Below, piece after piece: positions 52,191 through 64,000 of a stretch of DNA of 64,000 bases. The stretch comes from Gentiana macrophylla (lineage: Eukaryota; Streptophyta; Magnoliopsida; Gentianales; Gentianaceae): NCBI GenBank assembly GCA_026214975.1, contig CM047806.1, positions 75,865,491 through 75,929,490 on the forward strand, written 5' to 3'. Under the pieces are notes generated by a model, which worked only from the letters and a program-made list of their open reading frames with translations, was not told where the DNA came from and did not search any database. The position numbers and the translations under genes are program-made. Each line of letters begins with the position of its first letter. Position 1 is the stretch's first letter.

Positions 52191-52760
52191 CACAAGATAA
52201 AAAACAATTAAATTCAGAGTTTTAATTTATACCCTATTTTGCTGAAAACAAAATAAAAAAAATCTTTAATTATCATTGATTATTTTCAGACATCTCTTCT
52301 TTTTTTGTCCTTCTCAACCAGTGTCTTTGTTTTCTGTCCTATTTCATCATTTACCATCTTATATTGTCCTTTAGGCCCACCACCCGAATTTATATAATAT
52401 AACACTTCAATTCAACCACAAAAAAAACCACTTCAATTAGTATTTCATAATATAAAAATATTATAAGAAATAAATAGTCAATGTATCGGCAATAGTGATT
52501 AGAAAATGAAATAGGGATTTTTCAACAAATTAAAAGAAATATAAGCATGGGTGATGTTATGAAAAAAATGAAAATATGGTTAAAGTAATAAGAGACGTGG
52601 GTAATAATAGCAGCCGAATTTTCAGGATATTGAACAAGCGAAGGTATTCAGCATTAAGTGGTTGGTGAGTGGCTGAAAACTTAAAGAGTAAATTTCAGTT
52701 ATTTTCAGATCATCTGATCTAATTAAGTGGTATCAAAAAATGTTATCAAACATTTCTTAA
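52191..52760. other. AT-rich sequence before the Helitron
   Basis: No frame over 60 codons and no recognisable feature apart from a short inverted repeat AGATCATCTGATCT near 52,706. Confidence 0.55.
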
Positions 52761-53942
52761 CTAGCCTAAAAACCCGTGCATCATGCACGGGGTGACATAC
52801 GGGACCTTTGTCAAAATACCACTCTTGAGGCAAGGCAAATGTTGGCCTACCATTCCTTTGTCGAAATACCACTCCGTTTTCGCGTTTTAGGTGTTTTTAG
52901 AACCAAACTAAACCCTAATTGGGAAGAGAACCCGATAGAGGAATTGTGCACCTTAAGATCGTGCACATTTGTGGGAAAAATGGAAGAAAATCGCGAGCCA
53001 AAATCGTGAAAATTGCACTGAAGTGGTATTTCCACAAATACACCACAGAAATGGTGGTAGTCCAGAAAAAATCCCGTGACATAAAATTGAGAAAGCAAAG
53101 ATATTTTATAGTAAGACTGTTAAAGTTAAATTGTATCAAATGAAATGCATCACATTTTTTTTCTTTCTTTTTCACATAATACATATCTACTATATAAAAT
53201 AGACTAAAATAAAATGAGATAAAAACTATCATTTGATATAATTTTTTAGGATGGTTGTATTCTAAAAAAATCACATCAAATAGAGTTCTGAGATTCTCCA
53301 CAAATCAATATTTGATGAATATTTGAGAAAATGCAAACAACTATTTTCTCATATAATTTGTAAATTCATTGGTGACAATTTTTTCCGGCGTGAAGTTCTA
53401 GCTCTATCACCATGTGTGACATCACTCCAATTTGCAATGTGATTGCTAGAAATAAGGCACTAAACCAAACAAAAAATTTATGAAAAGAAATGCAAAAATA
53501 ATTACAAAAAATGTGCTTACAGCTTCAAGGCAATAGCCCTCCCTCATCCATTAACAATCCTTTCCCAATCTGCATAATAATACATAAGTCGAATCAAGCA
53601 TGAAAGATGAGTATTGAAAAATATAGTGTAGCAACATTTTTGGATTGGGATACCACGATTTTCTTTTTTAATTCCACATTTAATCATTTGAATTCCAAGT
53701 GATATATATACCAGATGTAACACACCCAAAACAAAAGCCTTCAAATTTCAACGGTGAATTGAATCAGAGATCTGGAAAGAAGAAAAAAAAAACTAATTGC
53801 AATATACACCAAAAGTAAGTCAAACAGAGTTACGTCTCTCCCTTTTAACCTTTCGGCTTTTACATGCCAGCTTTGATGCGAACCTGAGACATAATTTGAT
53901 TTTAAATGCCTTCTAAAACATATAGATAAATAGATAGATAGA
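52761..53942 (-). mobile_element. Non-autonomous Helitron
   Basis: Read on the minus strand, the element starts TCTATCTATCTATTTATC after an A and ends with the hairpin CCCGTGCATGATGCACGGG, then TTTTTAGG and CTAG, followed by T. A 3' hairpin plus CTRR terminus with insertion between A and T is diagnostic of Helitrons. About 1.2 kb with no Rep/helicase. A similar 5' end occurs at 54,685-54,718, so a longer variant of the element is possible. Confidence 0.7.
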
Positions 53943-55091
53943 TTAGATCCTTCCACTAATATATATTTTGCATATCAATTTGAAGGGAATATTTTGTGGG
54001 CAAGGTTTTTTTTTTATTTTTTTAATTGGGATTTTTTCCGCTCAACTTAAAAAACACAGTGAACTTGTGCATAAAGATAAATTGATAACAAAAAGAAATT
54101 AGTAGAAAAAATTAACTAAATATGTAAAACACCATAGAACTCTCATTTCAAACAAATGGGGGATTTTTTTCATACCTACAATGTTGTTTCAACCATTGCT
54201 GCAAAATGAAAAATAAAATGCATCCCAAATTCTGCATTGCTACAATATAAGAAAGTTCAAAGAAATTGTCAAAAAAAAGAAGAAGATTCACACACAGGCT
54301 ACATTTTTGCTGAAATGGCCCCCCATCGATGCTCTCCTCCTATTTCATCCTGTGAAAACAAAATGATGAGTGACCACTATTACTTGGATCTTTGAAGGCA
54401 TATTTAAATTTTCAAAATTCGAAAGTTTGAGTCAAGTAATTATTGTAATATGAAAGATTTTTGAAGAACAATATATGGTAATTATGGTAATATGAAAGAT
54501 AATAATTATGGTAATATGAGAGATTTAATAATTATGGTAATAATTATGATTCTTAGAAATCAAATTTCAATATTCAAAATTCGAAAGTTTGAATTCAATA
54601 ATTATGGTAATATGAGAGATTTAAATAGTAATAATTGAGATGTGGGTTGAAATCCGGGTATGGGTTTCCAATTGGGTAATTGATTTTATAGACCTTCTAA
54701 AACATATATATAGATAGATGTAACCACCACTGAAACTTTTCAGAATAAGAGCTTAATGACTTTGCCAAACAGCCCCTAAATCTAAAAACCTTCATAACAG
54801 AATCCTTATTCTTATCCCTATAATATTTTAAATAATATATATTCTATCCCATAATCCTATTTATACACATTAAATATTTATTATTTCACTCCAGCAGTAT
54901 CCCTATTCATATCCCTATAATTTTTAATATTAAATATGTTTAGGGCATGAATAGTGCATCCCCACAAGTAGGGATGCACTGTTCATATCCCTAAAAATAA
55001 ATAGGGATAGAGACTCTGTTGTGGAAGCTATTTTGGGGTAAACTCTATTTTTTATCTTCATTTTAGGGATAGGGCACTGCTGGGAGTGCCC
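53943..55091. other. AT-rich sequence with repeat remnants
   Basis: Contains AATTATGGTAATATGA units near 54,470-54,620 (at least four), a second Helitron-like 5' end (54,685-54,718), and a hairpin TGCATCCCCACAAGTAGGGA near 54,957. No gene. Confidence 0.5.
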
Positions 55092-55247
55092 TTATGATAG
55101 TGGAGTGATTTTAAGAGGTATACCGAAAAGATGGGTGTGATTAATCCATATCATACCTACACACCTCTATTATGTGTGAGATAGTGTGAGAGAATTAATC
55201 ACAACATTCTACGTGATATACCTCTAAAATCACTTTTCCACCATAAT
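55092..55247. mobile_element. Foldback MITE, about 156 bp
   Basis: GGAGTGATTTTAAGAGGTAT at the left is mirrored by ATACCTCTAAAATCAC at the right, with further matching GTGATTAAT and TATTATGTGTGAG segments inside, so most of the element can fold on itself. The exact ends are uncertain. Confidence 0.55.
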
Positions 55248-55317
55248 TCTTCTCGATTTAAATAGGCAAGATGGGTCCCACTACTTGTAATATATATTTC
55301 TCGAATTATATATTCTA

Positions 55318-56269
55318 GAGTAATTGGCGCAAAACACCCCTATCTTTGGGTCAACATTGGGACTTATCCCTTATCTTTAAATTTTACATTTTTACCCTCT
55401 ATCTTCTATAAAATTTTGCAAGAAACACCCTTTTTTCGAATTTGGGGTTAAATTTAATGGGAAAACCTGCACTCTCCATCAACCCTTAAAAAACTTTTTT
55501 TTTTATTATTTCCCCAAAATCCCCAATAATTCGACTACCAGAATAAAAAAAAAGTCCAGATTTGGGGATTCTGTAATGTATTCTTAGCATCTTTACCCTC
55601 TAATGCACGGTCTACAACTTATCATTTATGTACTTTGAAGCTGATTAGATATATTATGTAAAGTGAATCTCTGGAGTTTTGGTTATTATGGAGGCCTTTG
55701 ATGCTGAAAATCATTGAAATTGAGCTTGTTTTAATACAAGGTGTTGTGAAGCATTTATTTTGAATGATTTCCTGATAATGCTAATTTCAAAGCTTTTGTA
55801 TTGGTGATGGATTCTCATAATAATAATAATTTATGTTCTTGAGATTTCATACGTTGAAAAATCTGACTTTTTTGTTCTTCCAATAGGTGGTGCCTCCTTT
55901 TCCTCCATCTGATAAACTTGGAATCACTTCAGCACAGAACGAGAAAAGGGAAATTGTATCGACGAAGAAGATGAAAATGGACTGGGTTCCATATATTTCC
56001 CTGGAAAATAGGTATATGATGTTCTTTCTGGGTTTTTGTTGGTCATCTTGGGGAAATATCAATAAAAAAAAGTTTTGTTTGTTTGTTTGCTTAGGGTGAC
56101 GGAGAGTGCATGTCACGTGTGTGGTTCCCATTAAATTTAACCCTAAATTCGAAAAAGGGTGTTTCTTGCAAAATTTTATAGAAGACAGGGGGTAAAAATG
56201 CAAAATTTAAAGATAAGGGGCAAGTCCCAATGTTGACCCAAAGATAGGGGTGTTTTACACCAATTACTC
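55318..56269. mobile_element. Pack-MULE with long terminal inverted repeats
   Basis: Inverted repeats of about 150 bp (55,318-55,470 and 56,110-56,269), beginning GAGTAATTGG, flank the element. A perfect 9-bp duplication TATATTCTA lies outside (55,309-55,317 and 56,270-56,278). Long repeats plus a 9-bp duplication define Mutator-like elements. Between them is an exon with both splice sites and neighbouring intron sequence, but no MuDR transposase, so it is a gene-capturing non-autonomous element. Confidence 0.88.
55887..56011 (+). pseudogene. Captured exon inside the Pack-MULE
   Basis: A 125-bp exon between TCCAATAG and GTATATG encodes VVPPFPPSDKLGITSAQNEK, then KKMKMDWVPYISLENR, with no stop. 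The sequence looks like a normal protein exon and is preceded by a pyrimidine-rich intron end. I cannot name the parent gene. Confidence 0.6.
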
Positions 56270-57740
56270 TATATTCTATATCCAACATATACAACATGTT
56301 TCACTATACAATTTTCCAAATGAATCATGCAAAATCCATACAAACATGGATGGTATTCGGGACTATAGCATTATTGAGTTTGGACCAAATGAGTGAAGGA
56401 TGGTGCAATGAAACAAAGTATGCTTTACGTCTTTTGTTTTATAACCACACAAAACGCCTGATTCATCATTGAGGTATATTTTTAGAAGTAAACTTTCAAT
56501 GGCAGTCAATTATGCATACAACGCCACAAAAAAATAAACGTTAAATTCTAAGTGTAACTAGCAACACTTAAATACGATGTGGCCTAGATAGGAGGAGGAG
56601 AACGTATTGAAAACTAGAAGACCGGAATGAAAAAGCTGCATAACCAACGATAACCAGACTTCATTGTGAACAAACCCCCATTATAATCATGCCAAAAATA
56701 TCATCCCGGTGATTATTTGTAGAGAGTAGAATGCTTAAGATATATTGAACTTTATGTGGATAAAAAGAATAGAACTGAATTTCGATTCCACATACACAAA
56801 GACAAATCAATTAAGACAGCTACTTTTGAATCCAAAGGAAAGGCAATAGAGCTTACCCGAAACGAGGGCAAACACGACAACCAAGGATTAGAGTAAATGT
56901 TCACATGCATCTCGTTTCCATCATGCCACCTTAGATTTTTAACAAGAAGACGTCTTCAAGAAAGCTTTGCGAGAGAAATGAAGGTTTGGTACCTACTACA
57001 ACATAAAAAAAATCATTGCTATCTCGAAAGTACATAGCTTGGCGGACTTTACTCACGAGTTAAGGACACGCAACACCTGTTTGGCCAATATAGTGCAATA
57101 TTAAAAGCAATACATGTCTTTAAATCCCAAGCCACCCAAACCCAAAGGCCACCGGTATATCCAAAGCATTTTTTAGTAAATCCATAGCAAAGTGATAATA
57201 GGACAAAAACAAATACACTTAGGATCTGTTCGTTTTGTGTTGTAGTTTTTTTGAGAGGTTTTTTGGGAGTTTTTATTGTGTGCAAGTGGTATTATTTTTA
57301 TATTATTATTTTTTAATAATAAATACATATGGATGGGGTAGAAAGGGGTTGCCGTTAACGTTAATCATAATAAATCTGTCTTTGTCGCATAAAGCAAAAG
57401 TGAAAAATGATCGGCTCTCCTTCTCTCTTCCACCTCCAGCTTTTTTTTTTTTTTCCTTCACATCTTCACGTTGGAGCAGCCATGGAGGCGCCCAGATTCA
57501 CCAACATTCTTATGTGAATCGCCAAAAACAGTATATATGGAAATCATTCTCAACTTGTATGCTTTTCTTTGCTTGTGTTGTGTCCGTTTGTCAAAATACA
57601 CAAGATCGATCCAAATTTACTATTTTTATTTTTATTATTTGGTGATGAATAACAATCTTTGCAAACAATTTGGTGATGAAGAACAATCTTTTCTATTGAA
57701 TTTGGGAATTAATTATATATATGGTTGCCTCGCTTAGTAA
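56270..57740. other. Intergenic sequence between Mutator-like elements
   Basis: Short frames only (for example 57,235-57,645, low-complexity). No recognisable feature apart from the preserved duplication sequences at its two edges. Confidence 0.5.
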
Positions 57741-58515
57741 AGGATCTCATTGTCTAAAATTTACCTCTAACTTCCCTGTCCATCCTAAAAGCAAGTGTCG
57801 TTTCATTAAAATTTGGAGTATTTGTCTTTCCCTTAATGTATCCCAAAAATTGCAAATGCTTTTACCTTCACCTCTATTATCCCTCTGTACATATTCGTTG
57901 GCTATCCGTGGCCATGGGGATAATACAAATCATCAAAAGTGTCAGCCGTGCTACCCAAGTCGGCACTCTTCATCTCCAATCTCCCATAAAATCTAGCGTC
58001 ACCCTTGCCCTTCAAAATTAAATCCAAGTTCTTCCTGTCTAATATGGGCTTTGAAAGTAGCCATGAATGACTTCCCAGTCCCCACATATGTTTATGGCGG
58101 AAAGGGGAGAAAACTTGAGGAATGATAGAATTAGAATGGTTATGAACCCCTAAACAAAAGTTTATGGAGATAATTTTTTTTTAATTTTAGAAAAAATTAA
58201 TCTAATCTTATCATGAATGGAAGGAGATGGAGTTTTCTTGAAAGAAACAAAATGGTGTGGAAAGCTAAAGATTAATTCAAGCAAGAATTAATAGCCATCT
58301 CCCCATCTCCCTTTGTCCACTATTTCAGATTCGACGTGATTTGATTCATAACCGAGAGGAGGTGAAACGCCATTTGCAAAGTTGAGAATGAAGTAGAGAA
58401 ACTATCCGTCATTTTTTTTATAATAAAAGGCTCTGATTAAGTGAAACGACACAATTTTAGGATGGACAGGGAAGTTAGACAGAAATTTTAGACAGCAGAT
58501 CCTATCCCGTTGCGT
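57741..58515. mobile_element. Mutator-like MITE
   Basis: Inverted repeats of about 95 bp share CTAACTTCCCTGTCCATCCT and the preceding TGTCTAAAATTT. A perfect 9-bp duplication GCTTAGTAA flanks (57,732-57,740 and 58,516-58,524). The right repeat carries about 12 extra outer bases. The interior includes a minus-strand frame (57,902-58,087) with GDARFYGRLEMKSADLGSTA that may be another captured piece, though no splice sites are clear. Confidence 0.82.
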
Positions 58516-58938
58516 GCTTAGTAAATAGGGCTGTTAATTTAGCTAGACTCTTTTGTTGGGAACTCTTCTAATCTAAAGTTCTAATTAGTTGTAACTCCTA
58601 ATTAGTTAACACACTGCCATCTAATTAGTAAGCCTAAGCCACTTTGCTTTGGCAACTCTCTTTGTTTTGGGAACCCTTTTCAATCTATAATTAATTACGC
58701 CTAAACCTCTGTGTGTTTGGCAACTGCTTTTGTTGAAGGCGGTATCTTGTTATTACATATGTTTGTAAGTTGCCATACACCTTTTATAAGTTGCTACTGT
58801 GTTGGCAACTCTTTTTTTTGGAACTAGTATCTTGTTAGTATTTTACATATGTTTGTTGGTAATATTAATGTGGTGTTTTAGTGTGGTAATATTAGTGTGG
58901 ATTTTACATCAACCTTATCCATTTTTTGTGTTTTTCAG

Positions 58939-59082
58939 TTGTGCAAAAATGCTGACGGATATTACCTAGGCTATACAGATCCTAACCGGCAGTGCGGGTC
59001 AAATCAAAATCAGTCTAGTGCTAGTGTGGTGAGTCAGTCGTATTCATCGGGAAAACATGGTAATTCTTTTAAGTGGGGTTAA
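58939..59082 (+). pseudogene. Possible orphan terminal exon
   Basis: After a good polypyrimidine/CAG acceptor (58,922-58,938), 47 codons read LCKNADGYYLGYTDPNRQCG and a Ser/Asn/Gly-rich tail ending FKWG, then TAA. The acceptor and even codon use suggest a real last exon, but no upstream exon lies nearby on this strand. It may be a moved fragment or the end of an unrecognised gene. Confidence 0.35.
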
Positions 59083-61752
59083 ACACCAAGAAGCTATTAT
59101 TAACTCGATCTAAGTCGCGGGTTTATCATTTTCCTCGGGTTAGATTATGTTAGATCGATTAGATTAGTTAGTAATGTTAGAGTTAGATGTTAGTAAAGCA
59201 GAAAATAAAACAAATAAATACTAATATAATATATAGATATATTTTTGGATCTAGCAAGAATACTTTCTTGAATCAATATCTTTTAAGTAGAAATAAATGA
59301 GGCAGATCTTCCTTTATTCAAGGTGTAAATTATGTATGAATCGGTGTACTCCTAATTTAGACAACTCCTCCTCACGTGGCGTATGAAATTGTCATATGTC
59401 CATTGCATCACCCAAGGTCCACAATTGTTACGGTTTTTTCCGAGCAGTCCCGAGTACAAATCTACCTTTAGATAAAAGGAGTCATTCCGTTAAGTCAAAC
59501 GGTCAATTTTATTTAAAAGGCTCCGGTTGTCAAAGCCGGACGATTCAACTTTCCGGTTTAAGTTTCAATTAAAGCGATGATTTAACATTATTACGATCTC
59601 GAAAGTACAAATGTCAATAAAATTTATCTTTCCCAAGACAAATCGCCCGGGTAGGAAAGCGGGTTCCGTTGTCGCGTTTTCACTCGCCAATTTTACCCTC
59701 CGGTCTTTCAATTTTAACGTTTCATTAAGCGCAGAAAGAAAGAGATTCATCATAATTGATTTTAATCATTATTACCAGAGTCGATCATTCATTTTACCAA
59801 AAGATTAACTAATTGATTCATATCTTGGCTAGATATATTTTTAGTTTAATATCATATATAAATAGAAATAGAAATAATAAACATAACAATTTTAGAATAT
59901 ATTACCGGTGATGACTATCGAATCGGGGTCGTTTCCACCGGATCTAACATGCCAAAGCTTCGAAATCAACAATCTTCGATAATTATTCGCCATTACAACG
60001 ATACTATAACCATTTTATTTATATATGTGAAATACATATATACATACATACGTAGACATATATATGTATATACTTACTCAAAAGAAAATTAAAAGTTAAA
60101 ACGAGATGAAAAGATTCAGATTCAGATCTATATATATATATATAGATAGATCTATCACATATATATTCATATATAGAATATATATATATACATGAAGGGT
60201 GTGTGTGTATATATATATATATATATATCATATATGTATTTATATATATGATCCAAAAAAAAAAAAAAAAAAAAAAGAAAGAGCAGAGGGACGAGAGGAA
60301 GAAGAGATTAGAAGAGAAAGGGGCAAAGTTGCTCATGGAATGGCTGCTGTATATATAGCCACAAATTGAAGTGCCGGATCGATCCGGGTGGGTGCGGATC
60401 GATCCGGTCATCATCATTGCAAATCCTAACTGATTCTATCCAAATCTTCTGGATTATTTGATATATATTGGATTAAAACTTAAAATTCATATCTTGAGTA
60501 GTACTTCCAAAATTGCAAACGAAATGCCAAAATTACGGTCTCGAGAAACTCTAAAACTTTAATGAAGGACTCTTCTTCAGAAAACGTCTTCTTGAGTACC
60601 TCGTGTTCCTCCGAACGCGTTTTTCGGGATTTTTACGAAATTGAATCAATTAGCCACTTGACCACCATTTGAGTTGTAGAAGTCCGATTGACTTGATTCA
60701 AAATCCATTGAAAGCGTTCTTGAATATATACAACATTTATGAAGGAAACTTCTTCATAAAATGCCGTTTTGATGAGCCATTCAGTATGTCGCGTGTCGTT
60801 TCGGGATTTCCGCTAATACTAATCGATTAGTCAATTGACCATAACTTGAGTTGTAGACCTCTAATTGGCGTAATTCAAAGTGCGTTGGAAAGCTTATGTG
60901 AAGATCTACAACTTTCATTAAGAAGTCATCCCCTGAAAATGCCTCTAAGCTGGGTCAAATCTCCGTTGAAACCGGTTTTGGTTTTAAGTATGTAAGATAA
61001 TTTGATCCATTTGAACTCAAAAAGACTTTGGCATCTTCTTCTAATCCTCTAAACACATCTTTTAGACTCAAACATGTCGATTACGTGGAATCTTGGTCAA
61101 TATATAATCCCTGCAATGAACCACCAAAATACCAAACGTAAATCCGACCGACACTCTAAGCATTAAACCGATACAAAAACTAATAAAAATACGATAATTT
61201 ATATAATAACTACTACTTATACATTTGAATAAAACTTAGTAATTTTGACTTGATTTGATACAATAATGCTCAAAATGGTATCAATATTAGGGTAAAATGT
61301 CGTAATAATGATCATAAATTTATCTCTCATCACAACCCCTACTTAGCTTTTGGTCGTCGCCCTCGATCAAAACAAGCGATAAAACAAAATGAATGAGAGA
61401 TAAATTCATGAAGATAGAAGATATAAGGAACAACTAGATAATACAACCATTAGAATTATAACCAGGCGTTAACCTCAATATAAATGTATAACAGAGTGTG
61501 AGTGTGTGTCAAGCCTTTTCAATTTTCCACTATCCTCTCTTGAATAATTCAAGCAAACGCACAAATATCCATTCAGACAGTCCTAATGACTTTCCTAGGT
61601 ATAAGCAGTAACATTTCCACACAAAGTCCTTCCGTGTACTTATTAGGATAATCCCTAAAGCATATCATTCAGTTTATACTGGGGATAGTCAGAAGATAGC
61701 TAAATTTTCATCCATATTCTATTTTTTTCATAGAATACTAACATATCCGAAC
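59083..61752. other. Non-coding region with microsatellites and gypsy-LTR-like repeats
   Basis: Contains TA-rich microsatellites (60,129-60,250) and an A-run (60,257-60,278). At about 60,660-60,945 two diverged copies of a roughly 180-bp unit carry TTGAGTTGTAGA, CAAC(A/T)TT and GAAAATGCC phrases, typical of Ty3-gypsy LTRs. The phrase CACAACCCCTACTTAGCTTT at 61,335 may mark an LTR end. No coding sequence. Confidence 0.45.
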
Positions 61753-63576
61753 TGTTAGTAATACCATCCGCAGCGGAAACGATTTATGGATCTAGATCTA
61801 TAAACTACACGTAATAAAATAACTAGATCTATATCTACAAGGGTTGTAGATCATACCTCTTGGATCTCAAAATCCAAGTTGAAGAACCGCAATAGGATGA
61901 ACGAAGGAAAGCGTGAAGAGCACCACGATCTTCCGACACGTGTGATCCAAGCAACTCCCGGTGGAAGGAAATTTCGACTCGAACCCTTCCGATATGCTAC
62001 CGGAAAAATCTCCAAGATTTCTCCCTAATACCCCTTGGCCGAAAAATATTTTCTTCTCTCTCTAAGAGGTGAAGTCGAAATATGTAGTGTATATTTGGCT
62101 TGGGAGAACTCTCTTTATATGGAGAAGTAAAACTTAAGTTCCCAAGGATTTTATAATTAATACAAAATCAATTATGATAATCCTATTAAATAAAAGATAA
62201 TCCCATAATATTCTAGAACAAATCTAGGATAATATTTATCTTTATTTCTTTCCATAAATATTTATCCAATAAATATTTTATCTTGTCTTATTAATCACAA
62301 GAAAACTAATTTCTTGTTCCAAAATAAGAGGGGGCGCCACTTTTAATTCATGACCTAGTCATAATTAATTTTTGGGCTATAACACAATTGGCCAAGAGAT
62401 TATGAAAAATGTCTTTTCCACATATTTAATTATTTAGCCCAACTAATTTAATAGTCCACTAAACAATTAACTCACATATCGTTTTAATAAAGTCCACGAG
62501 AACTAAATTAATATTATTAGGATTCGACGTCCGAGAATAGCTATGCTATATTAGGAGGCACGTCGGGGACCATGGACTAATAATCGTGGCTCCGATAAAT
62601 CAAATAAATAATTATAGAATAATTATATTCGATAAATCAATCACAGAATATGCCACCATAATCCCGTGTTCGCACTCCTACGATTATGAGATTATATTTA
62701 TCTCTCACGAGAATAATAATAAGCGTCCATTGATATAATCATTACATATGGATTAATCCTCCATGTTTATTTCATTCTAAATCGGGAATTCTATGTTAAC
62801 CCTTTTTAGAACCTCTTATCCTTATTTACCATTAACCCCTAGTGATCAATTAATTCATACAACTCTTTGGTGATCAATCGAGTGTGATATGAACTCGCGC
62901 GATCGATCGCTTTTAGGATTAACAAATAAGGAATCGTTTTATCTACTTCCATAAATGGAAGGAATGGATTCCGTATCTGTGATAACACGGACTACTCACT
63001 CAATCTAGTACAATGCCAAGATGGGGTAATTCGGACCACAGACTCGGTGTAATCCTTAACCGTCAAGTCAAACTTCATAATCGATTCAAGCGGTTGGATC
63101 GTGATCACCTCAGATTAAGATATATCCATAAATATGATCATCCATTGATTCGATAAGACTTCTCGATTCACGGAATTATATCGTGAACTCTAATCAAATC
63201 GGTCCGATACTATATGATATATCTATCATATATAAATGCCCCATTAGGTTCTCTTAACCGAAAGTCCGGATAGGACTATCACACCTATTGTGTTCTCAGG
63301 CGCATTAATAGCACGTTAAAGGAGAGACCCGATACTCTCGATTAACTTCACTACTGGGCTAATTGTATTTTAAGTACATCTTCACTAACTCAATCCTCTG
63401 TGTATATCCCATACACCGAGTTAAGTGATTACATAAACGATATACTTAGGGGTTTCTGTAGTGTAAATACTATTGTCACATCGGTGATTATGAGAATAAT
63501 AAATATGAATAATAACGTCAATTCATTTATTAAATAAAACAATTACAAAATTGTCTTTCGGGCATCACACCTAACA
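61753..63576 (-). repeat. 3' LTR of a LARD-family element on the minus strand
   Basis: From TGTTAGGTGTGATGCCCGAAAG (right) to TACTAACA (left), 1,824 bp, with perfect TGTTAG/CTAACA ends. It shares GCCCGAAAGACAAT, GGGCATTTATATATGA and other blocks with the LTRs at 2,104, 15,348 and 31,798. A polypurine tract lies just outside its right end, so this is a 3' LTR. Confidence 0.85.
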
Positions 63577-64000
63577 ATCTCCCACTTGCACGAAAGCATG
63601 TGATTAATTGTTTTAGAGCACACCCTATTATTTAAAATACAACAAACTACATCTCCCACTTGCTCTAAAGCAATGGAGACTTATCCGTATTCTAGTACCC
63701 ACTAAGCATGTCATAACCATTTTGATTCCAAAGTACACTCCGAGTATGCCGTCGTAGGATAGGTCGGTGACTCGGGAGCACCTACATCTAAATGTCATGG
63801 GTCTTAATGATTAGTCCAGGTTGTCGGCTCGAGGCGATCCGTAGAATCAAAGCGTTACGGTCCATCAAATCATATGGTACCGAGTAAACATCGAGCCGAG
63901 ATCGACTTAACGATCATCCTCAATCGACTTAAAGTCAAAATCGAGTGTATCACACATATCCAGGTTCACACATGAATATGTCCGCATATTGTTCCTCGTT
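63577..64000 (-). mobile_element. Internal region of the LARD-family element, cut by the window edge
   Basis: Begins on the right of the LTR with the reverse complement of AAGTGGGAGAT, the family's polypurine tract. The following sequence, read in reverse, parallels the 3' internal region at 15,100-15,347 (TGCTCTAAAACAAT, GCAAGTGGGAGATG). No coding sequence is seen. Confidence 0.75.

Noticed and set aside
60019..60417. 132-codon minus-strand frame
   Set aside because: Dominated by TA microsatellite and A-run translation.

Overview
The window is nuclear DNA of a flowering plant, most likely a eudicot. It is AT-rich, has spliced GT-AG genes with plant-type products (an RBP45/47-like RNA-binding protein and a serine carboxypeptidase-like protein), and more than half of it is plant transposable-element sequence: Ty1-copia LTR elements, an L1-type LINE, hAT, Mutator-like, PIF/Harbinger-like, Stowaway-like and Helitron-like elements. 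The species cannot be named from the sequence. I see no rRNA, tRNA, CRISPR array or operon.

Layout. 1-2,103: no recognisable gene. 2,104-17,105: a large LTR retrotransposon with 1.76-kb LTRs and no recognisable coding sequence (LARD-like). A degraded Ty1-copia element (5,754-11,802, 5-bp duplication ATTGA) sits inside it. 17,106-27,016: a reverse-strand Ty1-copia element of SIRE type in pieces (RNase H, RT, integrase, protease, gag). It is cut by a solo LTR (17,836-19,504, duplication GATCC) and by a degraded hAT transposon (21,631-25,380). 27,017-31,421: two inverted GAGCTCGGCTCGA-rich repeats enclose a 5'-truncated LINE (28,722-31,160). 31,632-33,562: a hAT-type MITE, then a solo LTR of the LARD-like family.

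Genes. A nine-exon serine carboxypeptidase-like gene lies on the minus strand (34,075-37,086). It carries several frame disruptions, and a 177-bp hAT MITE sits in one intron. Two tandem, same-strand RBP45/47-like genes follow: A (40,937-43,413, frameshifted between the two RRMs) and B (46,588-49,052, intact). Both end just after RRM2 through the same short last exon, so both lack the third RRM usual for the family. They share introns and promoter blocks, so the duplication was a genomic one.

49-64 kb holds gene fragments and DNA transposons: two shuffled exon fragments near 50.2-50.8 kb, a non-autonomous Helitron (52,761-53,942), a Pack-MULE with a captured exon and a perfect 9-bp duplication (55,318-56,269), another Mutator-like element (57,741-58,515), a possible orphan terminal exon (58,939-59,082), gypsy-LTR-like repeats, and the 3' LTR of another LARD-like copy (61,753-63,576) that runs off the right edge.

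The most interesting points are the shared loss of RRM3 in the tandem RBP45-like pair; the four LTRs of an apparently coding-free retrotransposon family; the hAT transposon and matching MITE with perfect duplications; the Pack-MULE exon capture; a GGGCGCCC array just upstream of the TATA box in the inner copia LTR; and a dispersed palindromic GTCGATTCTTGACTC motif around the carboxypeptidase gene. Small indels between repeat copies and within exons also suggest residual assembly error, so every frameshift call here needs read-level confirmation.
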